Below the pieces are notes generated by a model. The model searched no databases. It had not been told where the DNA came from and saw only the letters and a list, made by a program, of their open reading frames with translations. A DNA stretch of 41,606 nucleotides from Oscillospiraceae bacterium. Lineage in GTDB: Bacteria; Bacillota; Clostridia; Oscillospirales; Ruminococcaceae. Positions within the stretch are counted from its first letter, which is position 1. Every line of letters starts with the position of its first letter. Location: NCBI GenBank assembly GCA_009777445.1, contig WRLV01000009.1, forward strand, positions 1-41,606, written 5' to 3'. A program made the translations under genes and the position numbers. Below are positions 26,570 through 35,541 of the stretch, piece after piece.

Positions 26570-28102
26570 ATGTTTAAGAAGACAAACGCTGTCGGGCTCT
26601 TCGGTATGAACTCGTTTCCCGTCACGGTGGAAATCAATAAAGAACTCGGTATTCCGCGCTTTGATATTGTCGGGCTTGCCGATGTTTCGGTTCAGGAAAG
26701 TCGTATGCGAATCGAATCGGCTTTGGCTAATTCGGGTGTCGCGATTGAGAAAAGAAAGAGAGTGGTGAACCTAAGCCCGGCATCAATCAAAAAGAGCGGC
26801 TCAATGTTCGACATGGCTATTCTTGTGGCGGTTTTAGCGGCAGACAATCTTTTGAATATTGACATTGAACGGTTTGTATTTATAGGCGAAACATCACTTA
26901 ACGGCGACATGATTCCGATTAACGGGGTTCTCACCATGGTTATAGAAGCACTTGAGCAGGGTATGGAAGGTGTGTTCGTTCCTGCTCAAAACGCGAATGA
27001 AGCGAGTGTCGTCGAAGGAATAAACATCTACCCCGTCAATGATGTTAAAGAACTTATCGGCATGCTAAGCGGAAGGCGCGCGCTTACTTCGCAAAGACAT
27101 TACAGAGCGAAAGCGGCTGATTTTAAAGACACACTTGATTTTTCAGAAGTGAAAGGGCAAGAAAATGTAAAACGCGCCCTTGAAGTCGCCGCCGCGGGTT
27201 TCCACAACGTAATTATGCTCGGAACGCCGGGTACAGGCAAAAGCATGTTAGCAAAACGTATTCCGGGAATCTTGCCGCCTATGAGCTTTGAAGAAAGCCT
27301 TGAAACAACTGAAATTCATTCGGTGGCAGGGCTGTTAGACAACAAACACCCGTTAGTAACAAGACGTCCTTTTCGCCCTGTGAGCCACACCGCATCATCG
27401 GCAGGGCTTATCGGCGGCGGGCCCGTTCCGCGCCCGGGTGAAATTTCGTTAGCACATAATGGTGTTCTTTTCTTAGACGAATTGCCCGAGTTTGACCGCC
27501 GAACGCTTGAAACATTGCGGCAACCGTTAGAGGACGGAATAATACATATCTCACGAGCGGCGGGCAAAATCAGCTATCCGTGCAAAATCATGCTTGTTGC
27601 GGCGATGAACCCTTGCCCTTGCGGCGATTTCGGGCACCCTGCGAAAAAGTGTCGCTGTTCCGAGCGGCAAATAAGCGCGTATTTAGGCAGAATAAGCCGC
27701 CCTGTTTTAGACAGAATTGACATTCAAGTTGAAGTCGCCCCGGTAAACTATGAAGAAATTTCGGCAGGCTCAAAAATTCAAAGTGAGTCATCAAAACAAA
27801 TTTTAGAGCGGGTGGAATGTGCAAGGCTCATTCAAGAAAACCGTTATCGCGGCATGAACATTCGCGCTAACTCAGAAATCACACCGGGGCTGTTAAATCA
27901 AATTTGCGTCATGGAAGAATCGGCAAGTCAATTGCTTAAAAACGCATTCGAGAAGTTAGGCATTTCAGCGCGCGCTTATGACAGAATACTGAAAGTCGCA
28001 CGAACCATAGCCGACCTCGACAACAGCGATATAATAAAAAAACCACACATCGGCAGCGCAATCGCATATCGAAGTTTGGATAAGAAATATTGGGGAAGGT
28101 GA
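26570..28102 (+). CDS. comM: YifB/ComM-family Mg-chelatase-like AAA+ ATPase
   Basis: 510 residues. An N-terminal Lon-protease-like fold (1-165, KTNAVGLFGMNSFPVTVEIN) precedes the Mg-chelatase AAA+ core with Walker A GTPGTGKS (about 218-225), Walker B LFLDELPEF (about 302-310) and the zinc-like NPCPCGDFGHPAKKCRCS stretch. A C-terminal Mg-chelatase domain follows. ComM promotes branch migration during natural transformation in Gram-negatives; the role in Clostridia is less clear. AAAGGA lies upstream of the ATG. The stop is directly followed by a solo repeat end. Confidence 0.95.
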   Translation: MFKKTNAVGLFGMNSFPVTVEINKELGIPRFDIVGLADVSVQESRMRIESALANSGVAIEKRKRVVNLSPASIKKSGSMFDMAILVAVLAADNLLNIDIERFVFIGETSLNGDMIPINGVLTMVIEALEQGMEGVFVPAQNANEASVVEGINIYPVNDVKELIGMLSGRRALTSQRHYRAKAADFKDTLDFSEVKGQENVKRALEVAAAGFHNVIMLGTPGTGKSMLAKRIPGILPPMSFEESLETTEIHSVAGLLDNKHPLVTRRPFRPVSHTASSAGLIGGGPVPRPGEISLAHNGVLFLDELPEFDRRTLETLRQPLEDGIIHISRAAGKISYPCKIMLVAAMNPCPCGDFGHPAKKCRCSERQISAYLGRISRPVLDRIDIQVEVAPVNYEEISAGSKIQSESSKQILERVECARLIQENRYRGMNIRANSEITPGLLNQICVMEESASQLLKNAFEKLGISARAYDRILKVARTIADLDNSDIIKKPHIGSAIAYRSLDKKYWGR

Positions 28103-28103
28103 C

Positions 28104-28142
28104 GGCAGTTGACAGTTGACAATTGAGAGTTGAGAGTTGACT
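28104..28142 (+). repeat. Solo heptamer array, terminal part of the dispersed repeat
   Basis: An array of CAGTTGA/CAGTTGA/CAATTGA/GAGTTGA units matching the terminal arrays of repeat copy 2 (14948-14983 and the inverse of 15103-15140). No hairpin modules follow. It starts one base after the comM stop, and its last unit supplies the -35 box of the next promoter. Confidence 0.75.
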
Positions 28143-28165
28143 AATTGTTGTTAATGTGGTATGAT
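28137..28165 (+). promoter_or_regulatory. Promoter of the VapBC-type pair
   Basis: -35 TTGACT (28137-28142, the last repeat unit), 17-base spacer, -10 TATGAT (28160-28165), 33 bases before the antitoxin start. Confidence 0.7.
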
Positions 28166-28198
28166 TAAGAATGGGTATAAAGAAATAGGAGGAGCGAT

Positions 28199-28456
28199 AT
28201 GGATACTGTTTGTGTAAACCTAAACCGCGAGCTTGCAACAAAGGCAAGACCTGTACTCAACCATTATGGGATAGACATTGAAACGGCTCTCAATGTTTAT
28301 CTTTTGCAAGTCATATCAGATGCAAAGCCGCTTTCACCACAAAGAGAAAAAGCGGAGTACGTACGCCCCGAGTTTCAGTTTGGCTGTTTGAAAGGTATAC
28401 TGAATATTGACGATGACTTCAGCGATGTTCTCGCGGATTTCAAGGAGTATATGTGA
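28199..28456 (+). CDS. RelB/DinJ-type antitoxin
   Basis: 85 residues. The N-terminal MDTVCVNLNRELATKARPVL plus YGIDIETALNVYLLQVI (about 22-40) fits the ribbon-helix-helix DNA-binding fold of RelB/DinJ antitoxins. The acidic C-terminal FGCLKGILNIDDDFSDVLADF segment is typical of antitoxins that mask PIN toxins. AGGAGGAG precedes the ATG. Its stop overlaps the toxin start. It likely neutralises the toxin and represses its own promoter. Confidence 0.88.
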   Translation: MDTVCVNLNRELATKARPVLNHYGIDIETALNVYLLQVISDAKPLSPQREKAEYVRPEFQFGCLKGILNIDDDFSDVLADFKEYM

Positions 28457-28848
28457 TGACAAAACATCTCCTTGATACGCATACTGCGATATGGGCGTTG
28501 TTGGGCAATGATGAAAAATTGTCCGCAAGAGCAAAAAGCATAATAGCCGATAAAACAGTCGAACTTGCTGTCAGCATTGCTTCCGCTTGGGAAATTGCTA
28601 TTAAAATCAGCAAGGGCGGTAAAATTACAGACATGGGCGGCGTTGCGGTTTTTTTAGATAAGCTCTGTGAAAACGGAGTTGAAATTCTTGGGGTGGGTGC
28701 CGGAGAAGTCAAGATTGTTGAATCTTTACCGCTTATTCATAATGACCCATTCGACAGGCTTATCGTTGCGACAGCAAAAAATCACGGAATTACTCTCCTA
28801 TCTGCCGATGAAAACGTTCAAAAATATGATGTCAATTGCGTTTGGTGA
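28456..28848 (+). CDS. PIN-domain toxin (VapC-type)
   Basis: A 130-residue PIN ribonuclease with all four acidic residues: D7 (LLDTHTAIW), E46 (SAWEIAIK), D100 (NDPFDRLI) and D118 (LSADENV). AAGGAG lies 9 bases before the ATG at 28456, which overlaps the antitoxin TGA by one base; a GTG at 28453 is a less likely start. By family it cleaves RNA, often tRNA or rRNA. It is a type II toxin-antitoxin module with standard gene order. Confidence 0.9.
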   Translation: MTKHLLDTHTAIWALLGNDEKLSARAKSIIADKTVELAVSIASAWEIAIKISKGGKITDMGGVAVFLDKLCENGVEILGVGAGEVKIVESLPLIHNDPFDRLIVATAKNHGITLLSADENVQKYDVNCVW

Positions 28849-28957
28849 CTACCCAATTAATTAAAAATGTAACAAAGATGTAGAGATAAACAGATGTTTA
28901 CAAGAAACAGGGTGGCAACTAAATCGCTGTCACTACAGTCGAGAAAAATACCGTTGA

Positions 28958-30055
28958 TTAGTTCCTTAAAATAATTTTCGACACTTGATATTGCCCAAGG
29001 TGTGAGCGAACATAATGCAAGAGTTCGCCCGAATAATCTCGCAACCAATTTGGGTCATTTCCCATATACAAGACGATTTCCCATGTTGTATAAAACCGTC
29101 CTCTTTTTTGCTGACTGTGTTTTAACTCGCACATTGCCGCACAATGATAAAACAAGTTGACAACTCTTCTAACAGCAGTCTCAACAGTACCGCTGTTTGA
29201 ACGGTCGGGGGTTTGAAGTACAGCCTTGCGTTTAGACAATGGTGTTTTGTGAACACGGTAATTTATCTCGCTTGTCCCCTTAATTCTATTGCAATGTACA
29301 CACAATGTTTGAAGATTTGAAATGTCATTAGTTCCGCCCATTGCGATGGGAAGAATGTGGTCAACCTGCATTGAAACCCCTTGTCGCCGCGACTTACCGC
29401 AACATAAACATGTATAATTATCACGAATGCGCACTTGTTCTTTCTTTTCTTTGGTTAAGTCATCATTGGGCAGCGAAGTATTAACGGGAGGGGGGATAGG
29501 TTGCCCGTGTGTTTTGTTTAAGGCGGTCTCTATAGACTTGTTAAAAGCACTTTTAAAGTTGCTGTATGTTTTGTATAAGAAGCCCCAGTGAAGACTGCCA
29601 TCGTTGAATTTAGTACGCAGTATTATGTCGGTATCAAGTGGCGTTGTGTTCAGATATTCAGTCGCTAATTTATCCATATCATATATGTTTCTCTCACTGA
29701 AATCTATGAATCTCGGGGCTTCATTGTTTTGTGCAATATGGTGAATAATCTTTGTCACGTTCTCGACGAGCATACCATCAAATCCATCGGTTTCAATGTC
29801 GAAAAACTCGTCCGCAAGCTCTTCGGCTTTATCGGCAATCTGACTCTCGACCACATTTTCGTTTGAATACGCTGATAAATCTTGTTTCAAAGCATGCTCT
29901 ATTAAACGGTCGTACTTTTCCTTGTTAAATTCATACGCGCCGATATTGTCCTTAAAAGTAACGTGTTCCTGTGAAGAATCCGTGGCATCAATGGAATCCT
30001 GTTCAATGGCAATTGTATACTCGACACTATAGAACCCCACCGGAATAAACGTCAA
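28958..30055 (-). pseudogene. HNH-containing C-terminal part of a broken helicase gene
   Basis: An open frame of 365 codons from a TTG overlapping the upstream stop. Residues about 1-200 are helical; residues 205-262 form a complete HNH nuclease domain: C216/C219 (YTCLCCG), VDH at 231-233, and LCVHCN at 251-256. A further 100 C-terminal residues follow. The first codons (PVGFYSVEY) read like an interior segment, and no ribosome site precedes the TTG. With the helicase half upstream lacking motifs V-VI, this is best read as the 3' part of one DEAD/HNH gene after an internal deletion and frameshift. Alternatively it is a translationally coupled HNH protein. No gene is seen in 28849-28957. Confidence 0.65.
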
Positions 30056-31104
30056 GTAGCCAACGTCTTCAAAACCGGAATACGTTGAGCGGAGACAACG
30101 CTGTAAACAGCATTCGCACGGACACCTTGTGCCTTGAGTTTTTCAACAAGATATTCGCACTGAACCCATCTATCGGCAAAAATCAGAGTTTTGCCGTATT
30201 CGTCCCTGTTCTCGATATAATCACTGATGATGAGGTCATTTCTCTTGTGATTGTCAGCTAAAATCTGAATAAGATTCTCAGGTAAATCCTTGTGCTTGTT
30301 CACAAGTCTGTCAAACAGACTATCGTCCACATCAAACTCTATGCCCGTGTCTTTCTCTATGTACTTTGGTACAGCAAGCACTTTTTGAGTTTGTAGATTT
30401 TCCTTCTTGGCTTCATAACAAATCCATTGGTCGTAAATCTTTTTGAGCCACCCACTAATGCGTTTGTCCATATGCATAGGCGTAGCTGTTAATCCGAGAA
30501 CATATAGATTTTTGAGCGAATCACGCATAGAGAGCAGTAGTGTCCTGCAACCGTAAGCCGGAGTATGATGCGCTTCGTCAATTACAACAAAAAGTTCGCT
30601 TTCTTTGCAATGCTCAACAAAATTACGAAAAGGAGTGTATGCAATTTCGCCCCGCCCATCAAGTTGTTCGGAATTATATGCGATTATAGCAGTCTGTGTT
30701 GTGCAGATTAGCACATCATCTGTAGGAAGAATACTACCGGAATTGGCATGGTTTGTACTACTTGATACAACCCGCAAATTAACAGTGTCACGTCCATATG
30801 CGTTGTGGAGTTCTCCGATAAATGCTTCGGTAGCTTGGTCAAGTAAATATGATGATTGAGCCATCCACAGAACTTTTATTCCCTTAGAAATTATGTTGCG
30901 GCAAATCCAGTTTACTGAAGTAAATGTCTTTCCACCCCCGGTTGGCAAAACCAACAGACTCCCTTTGTAGCCCTGAATAGGCACAGGAAGTGCTTTTGAC
31001 AAGCAATTAAAAGCCTCCTGTTGATGCGGAAATGGTTGCTTGTTTTGGTTGTTTATGCGTTGGTCTGTGAGTTCTTTTATGTCTAACGTGTAATATCCTG
31101 CCAT
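30052..31104 (-). pseudogene. Truncated DEAD/DEAH helicase, N-terminal part
   Basis: 350 codons. Seen: Walker A PTGGGKT (54-60), DEAH (176-179), motif III TATP (206-209), and the start of RecA domain 2 (KTLIFADRWVQCEYLVEKLK, about 305-324). The frame then runs into ALKTLAT-like sequence and a stop, with helicase motifs V and VI missing. The next frame overlaps by 4 bases and carries an HNH domain. Full-length relatives would be single proteins with helicase then HNH, candidate restriction/defence enzymes. The start has GGAGGGGAG upstream, so the N-terminal part could still be translated. Helicase activity is unlikely. Confidence 0.7.
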
Positions 31105-31130
31105 ACTCCCCTCCGAAAATATTATAATGC

Positions 31131-31152
31131 AGGGCTTTTATCATTAAGCCCT
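31131..31152. repeat. Small perfect hairpin upstream of the helicase gene
   Basis: AGGGCTT (31131-31137) and AAGCCCT (31146-31152) flank an 8-base loop. An AT-rich stretch follows on both sides (a TATAT run at about 31213-31229). It may be an old terminator; nothing else is recognised in 31153-31272. Confidence 0.45.
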
Positions 31153-31272
31153 TTATAAAATATAACATATTTCCCCAAAAAGCGCAATAGCGACAAAGAA
31201 AATTCGTGATTATATATATATATATAATTTGTTGAATATTTTTGTGGGTTTTGACGGACAGTTGGCGAACAG

Positions 31273-31301
31273 TTGACAAATGCGGTAAAGTGTGATATAC
31301 T
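31273..31301 (+). promoter_or_regulatory. Promoter of the Rpn pseudogene
   Basis: -35 TTGACA (31273-31278), 17-base spacer, -10 TATACT (31296-31301). It is intact and followed by AGAGGTGAT and the ATG at 31329, although the gene behind it is broken. Confidence 0.75.
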
Positions 31302-31328
31302 ATACAAAAAGAGAGGTGATTGCGTTTT

Positions 31329-31969
31329 ATGACTGAACTCGAATATAAATTCACTTATGACCTGCTGTTCAAGATGGTCTTCACAAAGCATGTTAAATTG
31401 CTGAAAAGTCTTATTGGGCTCGTGAGTATTCCACAGCTTTACAAGAAGGTGAGACCTACTCTGACTTACCGAAGACGATTGTTATCAGCATAGTAAATTT
31501 CACGATGTTTAAAGATTATTCCGGCTTTCATTCAGAGTTTCACGCGCTTGAAACCACTCGTCATACACAGTTGACCGATAAGTTTTGTCTGCGTTATTTC
31601 GAGTTGCCTAAATTGCCATTAGATGCCTTATCGAAAACCGATAGGCTCAAATTATGGCTTGCATTGTTCAAAGCAAAAACTGAGGAAGATTTGAAACAAA
31701 TTGAAGAGTTAGGGGTTGATGAAATGCAAGAAGCGATTCAAGCTTATAAAACAGTTGCTGCCACTTCCGAATTCAAGGAAGTCGCACGTCTTCGTGAACG
31801 GGCGAGATTTAACGAAGCATCGGCTTTGCGGAATGCAGAGCGGAAGGGAAGGCGTGAGAGGAATATTGAAATTGCACGAAAACTTATAAGCCGCGGCAGA
31901 CCCATTGAAGAAATCATGGAAGATACCGGTTTAACACATAAGGAAATTGAACGCTTGCAACTGCATTAA
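31329..31969 (+). pseudogene. Rpn-family nuclease, internally deleted and frameshifted
   Basis: The ATG at 31329 (AGAGGTGAT 8 bases upstream) starts the normal N-terminus MTELEYKFTYDLLFKMVF up to LLK. Near 31405-31412 the sequence jumps to the segment reading SYWAREYSTALQEGETYSDL in another frame; the first frame stops at 31491. The second frame continues through IVNFTMFKDYSGFHSEF, the ELPKLP region, and the GLTHKEIERLQLH tail to 31969. The skipped part, about 55-60 residues in intact homologues, holds the PD-(D/E)XK catalytic residues, so the product cannot be an active nuclease. The promoter and start remain intact, suggesting recent loss. Confidence 0.85.
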
Positions 31970-32031
31970 ATAATATTGATAGCGGTGAACTTGCAAAGCC
32001 GCACGAAAACAACTTTGCGACAAGGAGCAAT

Positions 32032-34242
32032 ATGAATAGTAATACTAACAGTTTTTTAGAAGGTCTTAACCCTATGCAGTGTGAGGCGGTTTTGCATACC
32101 GAGGGGCCGCTTTTGATTATTGCGGGGGCGGGTAGCGGTAAAACTACCGTGCTTTGCAGGAGAATTGCCAACTTAATTTTGGCTTGTAATGTCAGGCCAT
32201 ATCGAATTCTTGCGGTTACTTTTACCAACAAAGCGGCTAACGAACTCAAAGAGCGTTTGGCGGCAATGGGGGCTGATGCCGATGATGTTTGGGCTTGCAC
32301 CTTTCACTCGTGTTGCGTTAAAATGCTAAGGCGCGGCATTGAACGATTGGGGTATAAACCCGGTTTTACAATCTTTGATGCCGATGATTCGGCAAGGGTA
32401 ATCAAACAATGTATGGCTGATTTGGGAATCACCGACAAAGCGTTTAACCCTAAGGTTATACAAAGCATAATTTCACGTGCTAAAGACCAAATGATTTCGG
32501 CGCGAGAATTTGACGGCGATGAAAATGACTATATTTTAAGTGTAACAAAACAAGTTTATGTGGAATATCAAAAGCGACTTAAACAACAAAACGCGCTTGA
32601 TTTCGATGATATTATTTTCAACTGCGTTGTTATGTTACGTGAAAACGCGGATATACTCGAAAAATGGCAAAGGCAGTTTAGCTATATAATGGTGGACGAG
32701 TATCAAGACACCAATATAGCGCAATTCGAGTTAGTCTTATTGCTGTCGGGCGGCTCTGCTAACCTGTGCGTGGTGGGTGATGAAGACCAGAGCATTTATC
32801 GCTTTAGGGGCGCGACGATTGAAAACATTCTGTCGTTTGAGCGGCAGTTTTCAGCGAGGGTCATCAAGCTTGAACAAAACTATCGCTCCACCGACACTAT
32901 ACTTAAGGCAGCAAATGCCGTGATTAGCAAAAATTCACGCCGAAACGTGAAAAACCTGTGGACTGATTTAGGAACAGGCGACAAAATTAAATTGGTAACG
33001 CTCAGTGACGAGAGAGAAGAAGCCTCGTTTGTGGCAAGCTCTATAGCCGAGTCGGAAAACAAGAAGTATTCCGACAACGCAATTCTTTATCGCACCAACG
33101 CCCAATCGAGAAATTTCGAGTTTTCGCTGTCGCGTATGGGCATTCCCTACATAATCATAGGTGGGACAAGGTTTTATGAGCGCAAAGAAGTAAAAGACAT
33201 CATAGCCTATCTCAGCGTACTCGACAATCCTTTTGACATGCTAAGACTTAGGCGAATTATAAACGTTCCCAAACGCAATATAGGCGAGGCAACACAAACC
33301 GAAATTGAGCGGTTGGCTTTAGAGCATAACGCCTCGCCGATTGAAATAATAGAAAACGCCGATAAATTTGAAACTCTCTATCGAAAAGCGAAACCGTTGA
33401 GTGGGTTTTTGAAGTTTTTCAGAGAGATTTTACAGCGCGCGCAAAATCCCGAAACCACACCGGACGAGCTTATTGAGGACATTCTCGAGCTTTCGGGGTA
33501 TCGACTGATGTTAATGTCAGAGGGTGAAGAGGGAATGGGTAGGCTTCAAAACATTGAGGAGCTTAAATCGGCCGCCATCACTTTTGTTGAGGACAGCGGG
33601 CCCGAAAACTCCTCTCTCAGCGAGTTTTTGGGGCATTGCTCACTTATGTCTGCAACAGACATTAGCAGCGAGAACAACAACAGGGTGGTTTTAATGACCA
33701 TTCACGCCGCTAAGGGGACCGAGTTCAACAACGTTTATCTTGTCGGTGCGGAGGAAAACATCTTCCCTTCTATGAGAAGCCTTTCTGAGCATTTAGGCGA
33801 GGAAGAAGAGCGGCGTTTGGCATATGTCGCCATCACGCGCGCAAGAAAGAAATTGTGCATCACCCACGCAAAGCAACGATTGTTTTTCGGGCAGACAAAT
33901 CGAAACAGGCTATCGAGATTCATTGCGGACATTCCCCCCGATTGTATTGAGCCTATTGACAAAACCGTAACTGCTAATACGCAAACAACGTCTTATTTCA
34001 AACGCACGAATACAACTGGCGGCTACCTGCAAAACCAAAATGCGCGCCCGACTATGACTGCAAAAACAGACTTTGTGCGCGAGCCTCCTGCGCACGGCGC
34101 GCGAGTTAAGCACAAGGCTTTCGGCAAAGGAACGGTAATCGGAATAACACCAAAAGGCAACGACACGTTAGCTGAAGTTGCGTTCGATATTTTGGGAACC
34201 AAAAAGGTGTCGGTTAAGTTTTTGGTGGTTGAGAATCCATAA
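32032..34242 (+). CDS. pcrA: ATP-dependent DNA helicase PcrA/UvrD
   Basis: A 736-residue superfamily 1A 3'-5' helicase for repair and replication. Seen: Q motif LNPMQCEAV, Walker A GAGSGKTT (32-39), motif II DEYQDTN, motif III GDEDQSIYRFRGA, motif IV/V region (LMTIHAAKGTEFNNVYLVG), motif VI VAITRARKKL, and a C-terminal Tudor-like domain (HGARVKHKAFGKGTVIGI) that binds RNA polymerase in PcrA. CAAGGAG precedes the ATG. It is convergent with, and overlaps by 29 bases, the metallopeptidase gene. Confidence 0.96.
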   Translation: MNSNTNSFLEGLNPMQCEAVLHTEGPLLIIAGAGSGKTTVLCRRIANLILACNVRPYRILAVTFTNKAANELKERLAAMGADADDVWACTFHSCCVKMLRRGIERLGYKPGFTIFDADDSARVIKQCMADLGITDKAFNPKVIQSIISRAKDQMISAREFDGDENDYILSVTKQVYVEYQKRLKQQNALDFDDIIFNCVVMLRENADILEKWQRQFSYIMVDEYQDTNIAQFELVLLLSGGSANLCVVGDEDQSIYRFRGATIENILSFERQFSARVIKLEQNYRSTDTILKAANAVISKNSRRNVKNLWTDLGTGDKIKLVTLSDEREEASFVASSIAESENKKYSDNAILYRTNAQSRNFEFSLSRMGIPYIIIGGTRFYERKEVKDIIAYLSVLDNPFDMLRLRRIINVPKRNIGEATQTEIERLALEHNASPIEIIENADKFETLYRKAKPLSGFLKFFREILQRAQNPETTPDELIEDILELSGYRLMLMSEGEEGMGRLQNIEELKSAAITFVEDSGPENSSLSEFLGHCSLMSATDISSENNNRVVLMTIHAAKGTEFNNVYLVGAEENIFPSMRSLSEHLGEEEERRLAYVAITRARKKLCITHAKQRLFFGQTNRNRLSRFIADIPPDCIEPIDKTVTANTQTTSYFKRTNTTGGYLQNQNARPTMTAKTDFVREPPAHGARVKHKAFGKGTVIGITPKGNDTLAEVAFDILGTKKVSVKFLVVENP

Positions 34243-34600
34243 ATTTTTTAAGTTTAATTGCATCTTTTATTTCGAGACCTTTTTCTCCCGCTAAAGATTC
34301 AAGGTGGTGGGTGAACTCGTGTAGCAGTGTCTTTTTCAGCTGTTCTTTTTGTCGCTCGACATTCATATGAGAACAGACCCTTGTAAAAGAGCCGTAATAA
34401 ATTGCAATATAACGCCCCAGACCATAGCGTTGATAGTGATATTCCCCCAAAACATAGAGCCTTGTCTGCGCTTTGCTTTTGGGGTGAATTTTTGTGTCCG
34501 GCAATAATACTATTCCGCCGTTGAGTTGTTTATAAAACCCTTCCGGCAACTCATCGGCAAAATCATCAAGTATTTCTCCAACCTCTTCAAATGAAAGCAT
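34214..34600 (-). CDS. Small zincin-like metallopeptidase
   Basis: 128 residues with a zinc motif HEFTH (94-98) and an upstream conserved core (ARLYVLGEYHYQ-like and YIAIYYGSF). This matches the small 'metallopeptidase family' proteins of Firmicutes, whose substrate is unknown. It has no signal peptide. The start at 34600 has AGAGG 5 bases upstream; the longer GTG form (34627) overlaps pyrD. It probably lies in the pyrK-pyrD transcript. The 3' end overlaps pcrA on the other strand. Confidence 0.8.
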   Translation of the reverse strand: MLSFEEVGEILDDFADELPEGFYKQLNGGIVLLPDTKIHPKSKAQTRLYVLGEYHYQRYGLGRYIAIYYGSFTRVCSHMNVERQKEQLKKTLLHEFTHHLESLAGEKGLEIKDAIKLKKFMDSQPPKT

Positions 34601-34620
34601 ATATACCTCTTCTCTGCCCG

Positions 34621-35541
34621 TCACCACGGTTCCACCGTGCCTGTTATTTGGGTGATTGAGTTTAGTTTGTTTTCTTTCATGTATTGTTCAAGTTCGCTTG
34701 GAATTTTTGTTGGAAGATGTGGGTCGGTGAACAATGCCGTTCCGATTTGCACTGCCTTTGCGCCGGCTATGAGAAACTCAAGCGCATCGTTTAAACAAGA
34801 GATGCCACCCATTCCCACTATATCTATATCAACGGCACGCGCCACCTGCCAGACCATTCTCACCGCAACAGGTAACACCGCCGGGCCCGAAAGACCGCCG
34901 ACGTTGTTTCTTAAAATAGGGCGGCGAGTTTTTATGTCAATTCTCATTCCCAATAGGGTGTTTATAAGTGACAGTGCATTCGCGCCTTCTGACTGCGCCG
35001 CTTTGGCAATTTCGGTTATGTCGGTGACGTTCGGGCTTAATTTTACCATAAGCGGCTTGCTTGTTGCGGCGCGCACGGCTTTGGTGATTGCCGCCGTTGC
35101 TTGTGTGCTTACGCCGAAGCTTAAGCCACCTTGCTTTACGTTTGGGCATGAAATATTAAGTTCAACCATGTCAACCGCGCTCTTGTCTAACTTAGCGGCA
35201 GATTCAACATAGTCCTCAATTTTTTCGCCCGCAAGGTTCGCTATAACTACGTTAGCGCGTGACTTGAGAGAGGGTAGCAACTTTTCAATAAAATCATCAA
35301 TTCCGCAATTTTGAAGCCCTACAGAATTTAACATTCCGCTCGGGGTTTCGGCGATTCGCGGGGGTAGATTGCCTTGCCTTTTGTTCAAGGTAGTGCCTTT
35401 GCAGGAAATGCCGCCCCATATATTAACGGGATAAAGCGGTTCGTAATCGTCACCGTAGCCGAAAGTCCCCGAAGCCGCAATGAACGGATTAGGGAATGTC
35501 ACCCCACCCACACTAACGCTCATTTTTGTATGCAAACTCAT
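34621..35541 (-). CDS. pyrD: Dihydroorotate dehydrogenase B, catalytic subunit
   Basis: A 306-residue FMN barrel oxidising dihydroorotate to orotate in pyrimidine synthesis. Seen: PNPFIAASGTFGYG, NSVGLQNCG, ELNISCPNVK with the class 1 catalytic Cys132, KLSPN, and the FMN-phosphate loop GMGGI plus AGAKAVQIGTAL. The Cys (not Ser) base and the adjacent pyrK mark the NAD-dependent type B enzyme. It overlaps pyrK by 4 bases. Confidence 0.97.
   Translation of the reverse strand: MSLHTKMSVSVGGVTFPNPFIAASGTFGYGDDYEPLYPVNIWGGISCKGTTLNKRQGNLPPRIAETPSGMLNSVGLQNCGIDDFIEKLLPSLKSRANVVIANLAGEKIEDYVESAAKLDKSAVDMVELNISCPNVKQGGLSFGVSTQATAAITKAVRAATSKPLMVKLSPNVTDITEIAKAAQSEGANALSLINTLLGMRIDIKTRRPILRNNVGGLSGPAVLPVAVRMVWQVARAVDIDIVGMGGISCLNDALEFLIAGAKAVQIGTALFTDPHLPTKIPSELEQYMKENKLNSITQITGTVEPW

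Noticed and set aside
28887-28900. Palindrome TAAACA-GA-TGTTTA between the PIN toxin and the HNH frame
   Set aside because: AT-rich and only 14 bases; it lacks a T-tract and neighbours no promoter, so it may be chance.
31213-31229. TATATA run considered as a replication-origin or att site
   Set aside because: A simple dinucleotide run without DnaA boxes, direct repeats or integrase nearby.
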